6,353 bases of DNA, taken from NCBI GenBank assembly GCA_937899395.1, contig CALBPU010000137.1:1-6353 (forward strand), read 5' to 3'. The translations under genes and the position numbers were made by a program. Origin of the DNA: an uncultured Fretibacterium sp. Lineage in GTDB: Bacteria > Synergistota > Synergistia > Synergistales > Aminobacteriaceae. This document shows, one piece after another, positions 1 to 6,291 of this stretch; the first letter of the stretch is position 1; each line of letters starts with the position of its first letter. The notes below the pieces were generated by a model. It worked only from the letters and a program-made list of their open reading frames with translations. It searched no databases and was not told the DNA's origin.

Positions 1-49
1 TCTGGATAACTCATTTATTTATTTTAACATGAATTTTCAAGTGCTTTAA

Positions 50-904
50 CTATAAAACCTTTGTTTTTATATCCGTCTCTGTTATGTACGATGGATATGT
101 TTTTGAGTAATCTCCGAGTTTATCTTCCGTCTTGAATGTCGGGAGTGGTGAGTCGGAATGCAGAGCATTAATAATTTTATCTTTAAGTGTAGAACCATCA
201 TCGGTAATGAGATATTCTATTACACGCCCTCGCATATTGACATTATCTATAAATGCCGCAATAGCAATTTCACCTTGAATTCTTGCAACCCTACTATTAA
301 GGTCGTTGTTTAAGTCGATATATTCAGGAGATTGTAAGAAACGCACGGCCATATCTACTGATGAAAGAATGTTATTTTTATCTTCTGTAGATACAAGAAA
401 TTTCAGATTGCGTCCTACAATGTTGTTTGTGTTCTCAACCAAACGTTCGAGATTATCCTGAAAAGACAGTCCCGTATGATAGGCAAATAATTTCTGAAAA
501 CTATCAGGCTCGTTTTCCATAGAAGCAAAATCAAGCATTATGTCGTTTCCATTGAAGCTACCGCGAATATTATCTATTCTCAATTCTTGTGATGAATGAC
601 TGATTTTTTTCAGAAAGGTTGAGTTAGCTAATATCATGTAATTAGCATCAGGAGCAACAACGCATATAATAAATGGTTTATCATCATATTTCTGTAAAGC
701 CGACAGAGACAAAACAGTATTATTCATACGTTTACTTTTTGATTTTATAAATCGAACAGCAAAATCGTTGGAGTAAAACACCTTTCTATCTTGCGTAAGA
801 TTAAATTCTTTCTTTACCAGTGAAGAAAGTTTTTCTTTATCACCTATGCCGTTTAATTTTTGAATGTACATAACGAGCCTATTTATAGCATAACTATTAT
901 ACAT
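50..904 (-). CDS. Putative Type II restriction endonuclease, possibly C-terminally truncated
   Basis: This 284-residue protein is encoded directly after a Type II-style DNA methyltransferase. Its ATG lies inside the methyltransferase stop region (8-bp overlap), so the two are probably translationally coupled and form a restriction-modification pair. It has no signal peptide or membrane segment. Near the C-terminus, D265 in LGDYS and the D278-I-K280 of ETDIKTK have the spacing of a PD-(D/E)xK nuclease active site, with R232-IEYLIT as a preceding strand-like segment. The oddity is that the protein ends with VL four residues after K280. PD-(D/E)xK folds normally need a further helix and strands there, and from memory related enzymes continue past TDIKTK. 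No other frame resumes within the 49 bases left in the window. It is therefore either a broken nuclease or an unusually short one. The methyltransferase context is solid; the nuclease assignment is inference, and the target site is unknown. Confidence 0.68.
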   Translation of the reverse strand: MYNSYAINRLVMYIQKLNGIGDKEKLSSLVKKEFNLTQDRKVFYSNDFAVRFIKSKSKRMNNTVLSLSALQKYDDKPFIICVVAPDANYMILANSTFLKKISHSSQELRIDNIRGSFNGNDIMLDFASMENEPDSFQKLFAYHTGLSFQDNLERLVENTNNIVGRNLKFLVSTEDKNNILSSVDMAVRFLQSPEYIDLNNDLNSRVARIQGEIAIAAFIDNVNMRGRVIEYLITDDGSTLKDKIINALHSDSPLPTFKTEDKLGDYSKTYPSYITETDIKTKVL

Positions 905-1880
905 TTTCGCTCCACTCCTGAAATGTTATTTGTGGATTTTTAAATTTTTTCTGCAATACAGCCGTATTCCTTTCCCAAAAAACACTGTCCGCATATCCTT
1001 GAATAGTAGTATCTTCATTTGCCATTTCTAAACGCTTTTCAGCCCAAACGCAATATTGTTCATTTATTTCAATTCCAACAAAGTGGCGATTAAGTTTTTT
1101 CGACGTAACAGAAGTAGACCCAGAACCAACAAACGGATCAAATACAACGTTACCCGGATTAGAACTAGCAAGTATCAGCTTAGCAAGTAATTTTTCAGGT
1201 TTTTGTGTAGGATGAGCAGTATTTTCCGGCATTGACCAATATGGAACAGAAATGTCGTCCCAAAAATTTGAAGGATAAGTATTTCTGAAATTCCCCATTG
1301 CAGTTTCTTCCCAATCCTTTGGCTTCCCATCAACTTTATAAGGAGCAATAACTTTACGACGAATTTTAACATTCTCAACATTAAAAGTATATGAATTAGA
1401 ATTTGTTGCAAACCATATATCTTCCATGCTATTTTTCCAGTTATTTAACGCTCCTCGACCTTTTTCCCTTTGCCAAGTAATCCTATTCTGAATTTTAAAA
1501 TGTTTTTTTAGTACCGAACCAACGGCTGAACTTGATTGCCAATCACAACACACATATATCGTTGCATTCGGTTTTAACAAAGGTATTGCCTTTTCAATCC
1601 AATTTTCAGTATATTCAATATATAAATCTTCTGTAGTTTTTTGGAATTTTCTACCGTTGAAATCCTTATCCAAATTATATGGAGGATCAGCTATCAACAA
1701 ATCAACAAAACCGGTTGGCAAAAGCGGCATTACGGTCATGCAATCACCCAATATTGTCTTATCCGTGATGTCTGTCAATTCTACTTTTTTATCTACCGTA
1801 ATACAACGTTCAAGATATTGACGGCCATCTTCAACGGAAATATCTATAGTCTTATTTCGTCCAGCTTTTTCTTGAGGCAT
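897..1880 (-). CDS. Type II DNA methyltransferase, beta class (probably adenine-N6)
   Basis: This enzyme transfers a methyl group from S-adenosylmethionine to DNA and would protect host sites from the endonuclease encoded next. Numbered from the ATG at 1880 (327 residues), it shows the catalytic motif IV DPPYNL at 65-70, HPTQKP at 223-228, the SAM-binding motif I DPFVGSGST at 248-256 and GIEI at 269-272. Motif IV before motif I defines the beta (permuted) class. DPPY rather than SPPY favours N6-adenine over N4-cytosine. The long insert between the motifs (roughly 110-220, with NRITWQREKGRG and NWKNSMEDIWF) is the likely target-recognition region. A 343-residue form starting at 1928 is possible, but that ATG has no Shine-Dalgarno sequence and lies in the arm of a strong stem-loop. 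The ATG at 1880 has AAGGG six bases upstream, so it is preferred. The stop overlaps the endonuclease start by 8 bp. Function is secure; the recognition sequence is not known. Confidence 0.93.
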   Translation of the reverse strand: MPQEKAGRNKTIDISVEDGRQYLERCITVDKKVELTDITDKTILGDCMTVMPLLPTGFVDLLIADPPYNLDKDFNGRKFQKTTEDLYIEYTENWIEKAIPLLKPNATIYVCCDWQSSSAVGSVLKKHFKIQNRITWQREKGRGALNNWKNSMEDIWFATNSNSYTFNVENVKIRRKVIAPYKVDGKPKDWEETAMGNFRNTYPSNFWDDISVPYWSMPENTAHPTQKPEKLLAKLILASSNPGNVVFDPFVGSGSTSVTSKKLNRHFVGIEINEQYCVWAEKRLEMANEDTTIQGYADSVFWERNTAVLQKKFKNPQITFQEWSENV

Positions 1881-1901
1881 AGTTTTCCCTTGTAAAACAG
1901 C

Positions 1902-1939
1902 AAAATTCCCCCGTGCCTTTTGAGACATGAGGGAATTTT
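1902..1939 (-). terminator. Stem-loop, likely terminator of the 931-residue protein gene
   Basis: Two 14-nt arms (1902-1915 and 1926-1939) pair with one wobble and one mismatch around a 10-nt loop. The outer nine pairs, AAAATTCCC/GGGAATTTT, are perfect. The structure starts 20 bases after the stop codon of the large surface-protein gene. Read on the minus strand it ends in TTTTGCTGTTTT, a short and interrupted U tract. Read on the plus strand it is followed by TTTTTATTA, so it may work in both directions. It separates the upstream genes from the restriction-modification pair and covers the alternative methyltransferase start at 1928. It could instead act as a leader hairpin for the methyltransferase mRNA. 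Confidence 0.6.
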
Positions 1940-1959
1940 TATTACATTATTTTATTTTA

Positions 1960-4755
1960 TTACTTAAATTTTTTCACCTTAAACATTAACAAAGCCAAGC
2001 CTAAAATTCCAACAGCTTCAATATTACAAGTACCGCTACTCGATGATTCTGAGAAATTTTTTACTTCCTCCTCTGTTGGGACAGATGATGAAGCAGTTGA
2101 AGTGTCAGGTGCTGCAACATAGAATGTTAAATTCCAAACTTTATCAACATCTCCGTCTCCGATTAACATGTAAGGCACTCCGTCATCTTCAAATGTGTAA
2201 ATAAACGAACTTACAACAGGTCTTAAAGGATTTACGTTTTGTCTTGCATCAGGTGCTGTTGCGTCGGCAAGGAAAACTATAAAATCAACATATAATTTGT
2301 CATTCTCATCATCAACTGTAACATTAACAAAATCTCTGGCTGTTGCTCCTTGAACTCCACCCCTATTTTCAGCTGTGTTAAGAGCTTTGAAGAGGTCTAC
2401 AGCTCCGTCAGAAGCTATTGTGTTCGGTACTCTGACATATACACTTGCAAGACGTGAAAAAATATCGAAAACTGAATCCGAATCAGCCTCGTTTAATTCT
2501 TTCCAATAATTGTTGATGAAAATATTATTCTTAGGAAGAGTTAAACGAACTTTGAACGGAAGCACCGCCATTTTATCCGTGCTGTAAACAAATTCCGAAA
2601 CTGTAAACACTGAAGCATTTTCAGGTTCATCTTCACCGCCTTGTTCGTTTTCGCCGCCTTCTTCAGGAGGAGTATTTTCTCCGTTTTCTTCCGGTTCAAC
2701 ATCGTCTGAAATTTCAATGACTTCATAATTCACAAAGCCGTCAGGAACACCTAATTTAATCTGGAATGAGTTCGTAGTATCTGAACCTGTATTATTATCG
2801 GGTCTTTGAGGACTTACAGGGCTGATTGACGTAAGAATATCAATCGGAATAATTGCAGGTGTTTTGTATACAAGTCTCGCTAAACGTAACAAAGCTGCGT
2901 TGTTCACGTTGTTATTTGCGAAATCCATATTAAATGCCTGAACTGATGAACTTTCTCCATCGCTGCCTGAACGTGTCTGAGGTGTTCCGATTTCCGCAGG
3001 AATTGTCATTCCTTTAATGCGTCTGTGTTTGAGACTTAAATTTCTTGGAAGAGGATTGTTGTATTCATATAATCTGAATGAATCGGTTATAACATTCCCA
3101 GTTGGCATTGTACGATAACCTTCGTCAATATTTTCCTTGTAAACAGTAACAAGTCCCGGAGCAATTTGGCTTTTTGCATCAAGCAGGAAATAATCGGGCA
3201 ATGTTCCGTAAGAATCACGTGTTAAATCATATTTCCAATGATCAGGCATGATACTCGCATAATCATCTCTGTATTCAACATCGCCGTTCCTTGAGCCTAT
3301 TCCGTCATATCTGTAAAGTTCGTAACGTGTTCCGCTTCTGTTTGTAATTCTTGTTTCAAGATTGTAAGTTGTAACAGGGGTATCCTGATTTTCTGCGTCT
3401 TCGTTAGACGAGTTCGTTACAAATAACGTCCCTAAATCTTCCTGAATATTGCTTTGAACGTCCCATGTGAATTTTTTTCGTGCAACTAAAGTCTTGTTAT
3501 CCGTGTCATAAATTCTCATGTCAAAAATTAACGGTTCTTCTTCCGCATTACCTTCGGCAACATTGGCAATAACCATAGGGATTGTAGCGAACTCTCTGTA
3601 ATTACTGTAACCTGATGCAAAGCTCGCTCTTTGTCTGAAAGTTAAATAACCAAGTTTGCTTCCGTAATTATTTGAATCACCTCTTAATCTCACAGTAACT
3701 CCGAGTGAATTGCCTGAAGATATAGCTTGCTCGTTTGAGGGCTGAATACTGACGTTATAATCATCATCAAAACCTGTAACAGCTATCGACTCATTGACAT
3801 CTCTGATTTCGCAAATATATAAATCTGAATTAGTTGCGTCTTTTTCGATTGTGTAAACAAAATTTCCGGCTGAGTTATAAATTCTGTCTCCTGAAACTGT
3901 ATATACTAAAGTATCTTCAGTGTTATAGAAATAATGTACTCCGTTAATATCGCCTGAAATTGTATAAACGATATTGTCAGATGTGTCATTAATATAACGG
4001 CCTGCAACATCTCCTGACGCATCAGTTGAAATTGTGTAAGTGTAAACTTTTACATAATCCGTAAAACCTTCTGAGAGTTTATAAATATCAGGTTCGCTGT
4101 AAATATACGCGATAGGCTCAGTGGTGGGATAACTTGTATTTTTCCAGCTTATATGCTGCTGCCACCATTTTTCGCCCGTTTGAGCTGTGCTGGTTGTGCT
4201 CCAGTTCCACCAAAACGGAAATTCCCTTGCGTAAGGGTTACCGAATTTTATATTGAAATCTCCTTGACCGTTTGTTGTAACAATGCAAAGGCTCTCAATA
4301 GGATCAGGATAAACATCAAACACTCCCCAATTTATATAACGCCGCCATTCAGTTTCATAGGGTTGAGGTTCTTCGGCAAATATAAAATTAAATCCGTCAA
4401 TAATATCTCCGACAGTGTTAAACGTTATGTCAGGAATTTCTCCGCCCATTGTTCTTCGGTAAATTGATAACTCTTCATCGGTATCAATGAGTTCGTTGAA
4501 ATAATAATAATAATTTTCGTAGACTGTTGCGAACCATTGAGAACCTCCGACGTTATCGCTGCGTGCAGCCCCTGTTACATCTCTGAGCTGATAAAAGAAA
4601 TTGTAAGAAGTATTTCCGTAAGCCTTGTAAACCTGTGCTTCATAACCCGTGTTAGTATGAAGGTAATTGAGGCTGTAAGGGTTGTACTCTGTTGCGCCTG
4701 CCTGTGAAAAACTTAAAGCAAGCAAAAAGATTAACGCTGAAATTTTTTTGAACAT
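1960..4755 (-). CDS. Large secreted/surface protein with Synergist-CTERM-like sorting signal, function unknown
   Basis: This 931-residue exported protein matches no enzyme family I recognise. Residues 1-21 form a classical signal peptide (MFKK, then a hydrophobic core, then AGA), with likely cleavage before T22. The mature N-terminus is aromatic-rich, with YYYY at 82-85 and many Tyr, Trp and Asn. Residues 237-304 carry degenerate VYTI-type tandem repeats, and 685-714 is a Glu/Gly/Pro-rich acidic linker. The C-terminus has SSSSG at 904-908, a lone tripartite-signal-type Cys at 910, a hydrophobic run at about 912-925 and a Lys-rich tail. That is the layout of Synergist-CTERM/GlyGly-CTERM-type signals, which are thought to be processed at the cell envelope. 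No catalytic motif is visible and Cys is scarce, as expected for an adhesin or structural surface protein; that role is inference. A GGAGATGA ribosome binding site (4766-4773) supports the start. nnrE ends 42 bases upstream, so co-transcription is possible. Confidence 0.88.
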   Translation of the reverse strand: MFKKISALIFLLALSFSQAGATEYNPYSLNYLHTNTGYEAQVYKAYGNTSYNFFYQLRDVTGAARSDNVGGSQWFATVYENYYYYFNELIDTDEELSIYRRTMGGEIPDITFNTVGDIIDGFNFIFAEEPQPYETEWRRYINWGVFDVYPDPIESLCIVTTNGQGDFNIKFGNPYAREFPFWWNWSTTSTAQTGEKWWQQHISWKNTSYPTTEPIAYIYSEPDIYKLSEGFTDYVKVYTYTISTDASGDVAGRYINDTSDNIVYTISGDINGVHYFYNTEDTLVYTVSGDRIYNSAGNFVYTIEKDATNSDLYICEIRDVNESIAVTGFDDDYNVSIQPSNEQAISSGNSLGVTVRLRGDSNNYGSKLGYLTFRQRASFASGYSNYREFATIPMVIANVAEGNAEEEPLIFDMRIYDTDNKTLVARKKFTWDVQSNIQEDLGTLFVTNSSNEDAENQDTPVTTYNLETRITNRSGTRYELYRYDGIGSRNGDVEYRDDYASIMPDHWKYDLTRDSYGTLPDYFLLDAKSQIAPGLVTVYKENIDEGYRTMPTGNVITDSFRLYEYNNPLPRNLSLKHRRIKGMTIPAEIGTPQTRSGSDGESSSVQAFNMDFANNNVNNAALLRLARLVYKTPAIIPIDILTSISPVSPQRPDNNTGSDTTNSFQIKLGVPDGFVNYEVIEISDDVEPEENGENTPPEEGGENEQGGEDEPENASVFTVSEFVYSTDKMAVLPFKVRLTLPKNNIFINNYWKELNEADSDSVFDIFSRLASVYVRVPNTIASDGAVDLFKALNTAENRGGVQGATARDFVNVTVDDENDKLYVDFIVFLADATAPDARQNVNPLRPVVSSFIYTFEDDGVPYMLIGDGDVDKVWNLTFYVAAPDTSTASSSVPTEEEVKNFSESSSSGTCNIEAVGILGLALLMFKVKKFK
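1963..2046 (-). other. C-terminal sorting/anchoring signal in the 931-residue protein
   Basis: Residues 904-931 run: four Ser, G-T-C, a short hydrophobic helix (about 14 residues, GILGLALLMF-like) and K-V-K-K-F-K. This Ser/Gly-Cys, transmembrane, basic-tail architecture is shared by CTERM-type protein-sorting signals. The version with a Cys directly before the helix is the form seen in the Synergistota. The Cys may be the modified or processed residue, by analogy with other such signals. No sorting enzyme gene lies in this window. Confidence 0.6.
3844..4047 (-). repeat. Degenerate VYT(I/V)-type tandem repeats inside the 931-residue protein
   Basis: Within residues 237-304 the phrase VYT[I/V] recurs: VYTYTISTDASGD, then NIVYTISGDING, then TLVYTVSGDRIY, then NFVYTIEKD. 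The units shorten from about 26 to 21 to 16 residues. Two preserve VYT[I/V]SGD exactly, and linkers such as YNTEDT and YNSAGN are also similar. The pattern suggests short beta-hairpin repeats that arose by duplication and have since diverged. The function of the repeats is unknown. Confidence 0.6.
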
Positions 4756-4765
4756 ACTTAAAAAT

Positions 4766-4773
4766 TCATCTCC
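4766..4773 (-). promoter_or_regulatory. Ribosome binding site of the 931-residue protein gene
   Basis: GGAGATGA matches the extended Shine-Dalgarno sequence GGAGGTGA at all but one base. It ends 10 bases before the ATG at 4755 and fixes that start, which also gives an intact signal peptide. Confidence 0.65.
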
Positions 4774-4797
4774 ATGTAAAAATTTTATATTGTAATT

Positions 4798-5514
4798 TTA
4801 ATTCGGAATGCCAATATATGATACAGTAACATCACCGCCATATTGAGGGGAAATATCAAGCCCCTTTTTCATTCTGTGAAATGTAACAGTCTTAGCTGCA
4901 CGAACTGCCACGCCTAATTCTTCACCGGTATCGCAATCAAGCCCTGAAGGAATATCAACTGAAACTACATGAGTTGCGAAATTATTCATAGCTTCGATAA
5001 CACGTTTGTGCATTCCGTCAACAGGCCGATTCAAACCTGTACCGAAAATAGCGTCTATACATGTTTCACAGCCTTTGATAGCCGATTCGAAATCATTAAA
5101 ATTTTCATCGTTCACAGTATTTAAGACTTCGGGAGCGAGTTTGCTCATGATTTTAAGGTTGGTTTTGAAATCATCGCTGCTTTTTTTAGGGTCTCCTACA
5201 ATGTAAACTCTGACATCTTTACCCATTATGCAAAGGTGTCTCGCAATAGCTAAACCGTCGCCGCCGTTACTTCCTGTTGAACATACGACAGCAAAAACCA
5301 TATACTCTTTTACTTCACGTACTACCGCAACCGCAGCAGCTTCCATTAACAAAATGCTAGGAATGCCGAAAGTTTCAATGGCTCTTTTATCAGCTTCTCT
5401 GGCTTCCTTACGCGAAAAAGCTTCAGGAGAATTTACTCCGACATAAACAACTTCCCTGTGAAATTCTTCAGGATCATAAACATATTCAATCTCATTTTCA
5501 AAATCAAGTGGCAT
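4798..5514 (-). CDS. nnrE: NAD(P)H-hydrate epimerase (YjeF N-terminal domain, stand-alone)
   Basis: The enzyme interconverts the R and S epimers of hydrated NAD(P)H so that the S-specific dehydratase can restore the damaged cofactor in the cytoplasm. Family motifs in the 238-residue protein include the glycine-rich GSNGGDG at 81-87, DAIFGTGLNRPVDG at 154-167 and the phosphate-site/catalytic SVDIPSGLD at 185-193. TVTFHRMKKGL at 209-219 and GIPSILLME at 50-58 also fit. The protein stops at IGIPN, where many bacterial homologues continue into the ADP/ATP-dependent dehydratase domain; that domain is absent here and not encoded nearby. The family's usual N-terminus (S-x-x-x-x-x-x-D-x-x-A) begins near residue 34, so there is a roughly 30-residue acidic, Tyr-containing extension of unknown role. 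The commonly seen MENAG is MEAAA (57-61). The start is supported by AGGAGG at 5526-5531. The next gene downstream encodes an unrelated surface protein. Confidence 0.93.
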   Translation of the reverse strand: MPLDFENEIEYVYDPEEFHREVVYVGVNSPEAFSRKEAREADKRAIETFGIPSILLMEAAAVAVVREVKEYMVFAVVCSTGSNGGDGLAIARHLCIMGKDVRVYIVGDPKKSSDDFKTNLKIMSKLAPEVLNTVNDENFNDFESAIKGCETCIDAIFGTGLNRPVDGMHKRVIEAMNNFATHVVSVDIPSGLDCDTGEELGVAVRAAKTVTFHRMKKGLDISPQYGGDVTVSYIGIPN

Positions 5515-5525
5515 GAAAAAATTTC

Positions 5526-5531
5526 CCTCCT
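5526..5531 (-). promoter_or_regulatory. Ribosome binding site of nnrE
   Basis: A perfect AGGAGG lies 11 bases before the ATG at 5514. It supports the long form of NnrE, including the N-terminal extension, over an internal start nearer the conserved domain. Confidence 0.7.
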
Positions 5532-5549
5532 ATCGCAAAATATATTTAT

Positions 5550-5555
5550 ATTATA
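5550..5555 (-). promoter_or_regulatory. Possible -10 element for nnrE
   Basis: A consensus TATAAT occurs in the 44-base gap upstream of nnrE, about 19 bases before its ribosome binding site. The position 17 bases further upstream reads GAAAAT, a poor -35 match. In such AT-rich DNA this may be chance, and read-through from the upstream gene is equally likely. Confidence 0.25.
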
Positions 5556-5558
5556 CTT

Positions 5559-6221
5559 TTAATCTCTCGAATATTTTCCGTCGATTTTATTTTCAGGGTC
5601 TAAAATATCGTCCCAATCATCTGAATCGCTTGTTTCAACTACGACATTATTATCCGAGAAGGTTAAAGTTGCGAAACATGAGCTGAATCTTCTGTCGTAC
5701 AATTCCAAAACGTTATCCTCAATCCAGCCTGCTGAAGTCCAAGAGGCTTGAGAATTTTCAAAGCTGAACGAAACTTGAACCTCCATTGAACTTTTATCAA
5801 CAATTAATACGGACATGAAAACATTTTGACCGTTATTATTTCGTTTGATGTATTCTCCTTGAGGACTTGAGGAATTTGAAGGAGCTTCAAAATTTTTTTC
5901 ATCTTCAGCTTCATCAGGCTCAAAAGTTTTTATGCTTTCAGCAATTTCGGGAAGTTCTTTAGTTCTGTCATTAGTTGCTAACATGTAGGCTTCAACTCTC
6001 GAATATCCTTCCTTCATGTATGCTTTTGCGTCTTTATCCCTGCCTTCGGAAATCCATTTGCGCTGATTTTTTTGCAATGCCTCAAAATCTTCTTTTGACA
6101 TTGAATCTTTCAACTGTTTCCAAACTTGACCGAGTTTTTTATCAGCACGAGCGAAACCGGGATTATTTTTTCTCATCTTCAAATATTCGGCATCGCTTAA
6201 AGCAAAAACCTGTGAAGCCAT
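5559..6221 (-). CDS. DUF1311/LprI-like protein, 5' end (signal peptide) removed by an IS insertion
   Basis: The 220-residue reading frame has two parts. Residues about 15-90 resemble the DUF1311 (LprI-type) domain: a repeating pattern AdKkLgqvWkqL, then MSKEDFEALqkNQRkWI and GRDKDA. An acidic linker (100-110) leads to a beta-rich C-terminal domain opening with GEYIKRNN and closing with KIDGKYSRD. Members with this layout are normally secreted, some acting as lysozyme inhibitors. Here the frame starts MASQVFA, and reading back through the preceding codons gives LLMASQVFA, the hydrophobic end and V-x-A cleavage site of a signal peptide. The front half is missing because the right end of an IS200/IS605-type element abuts at about 6227. 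AAAGGAGGT (6231-6239) from the element lies 9 bases before the ATG at 6221, so a leaderless cytoplasmic protein may still be produced. A TTG at 6251 lies inside the element hairpin and was not used. Family assignment is moderately sure; lysozyme inhibition is not shown. Confidence 0.72.
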   Translation of the reverse strand: MASQVFALSDAEYLKMRKNNPGFARADKKLGQVWKQLKDSMSKEDFEALQKNQRKWISEGRDKDAKAYMKEGYSRVEAYMLATNDRTKELPEIAESIKTFEPDEAEDEKNFEAPSNSSSPQGEYIKRNNNGQNVFMSVLIVDKSSMEVQVSFSFENSQASWTSAGWIEDNVLELYDRRFSSCFATLTFSDNNVVVETSDSDDWDDILDPENKIDGKYSRD

Positions 6222-6230
6222 TAACAGTGA

Positions 6231-6239
6231 ACCTCCTTT
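6231..6239 (-). promoter_or_regulatory. Element-derived ribosome binding site for the truncated DUF1311-like gene
   Basis: AAAGGAGGT, made up of the distal hairpin arm plus the AGGT that follows it in the IS right end, is a near-perfect Shine-Dalgarno sequence 9 bases from the in-frame ATG at 6221. Part of it would be buried in the hairpin, which may reduce its use. Confidence 0.5.
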
Positions 6240-6254
6240 GACTAAAGTCAAAGG
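6235..6254 (-). repeat. Terminal palindrome of the IS right end
   Basis: A perfect 9-bp inverted repeat, CCTTTGACT/AGTCAAAGG, with two bases between the arms; as a folded stem it presents the conserved CTTTAG apex. In this family such imperfect or perfect palindromes are bound by the TnpA transposase for single-strand excision, and they form the last hairpin of the omega RNA. Confidence 0.75.
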
Positions 6255-6291
6255 CTTCGAAAGGATAAAAATCCTCGTTCAAGAAGTTTGG

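Noticed and set aside
1..52. Group I intron or second IS insertion interrupting the endonuclease gene after its catalytic motif
   Set aside because: An attractive explanation for the early stop, but the 49 remaining bases show no diagnostic element end or intron core, so it cannot be supported here.
1881..1928. Methyltransferase start at 1928
   Set aside because: No ribosome binding site, and located in the arm of a strong stem-loop; ATG 1880 is better supported. Kept as the alternative.
3844..4047. RHS/YD-type repeats
   Set aside because: The repeats carry VYT[I/V]SGD rather than the YDxxGR signature of RHS proteins.
4153..4467. Plus-strand open frame of 104 codons
   Set aside because: Lies wholly antisense to the clearly coding surface-protein gene, with no family resemblance. 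The other plus-strand frames (1641-1895, 5006-5206, 5228-5446, 5975-6241) and the shorter minus frames at 1175-1411 and 2541-2726 are shadows for the same reason.
6222..6251. TTG start at 6251 giving a 230-residue protein
   Set aside because: It begins inside the IS hairpin and would translate the ribosome binding site; the ATG at 6221 has ideal spacing from AAAGGAGGT.
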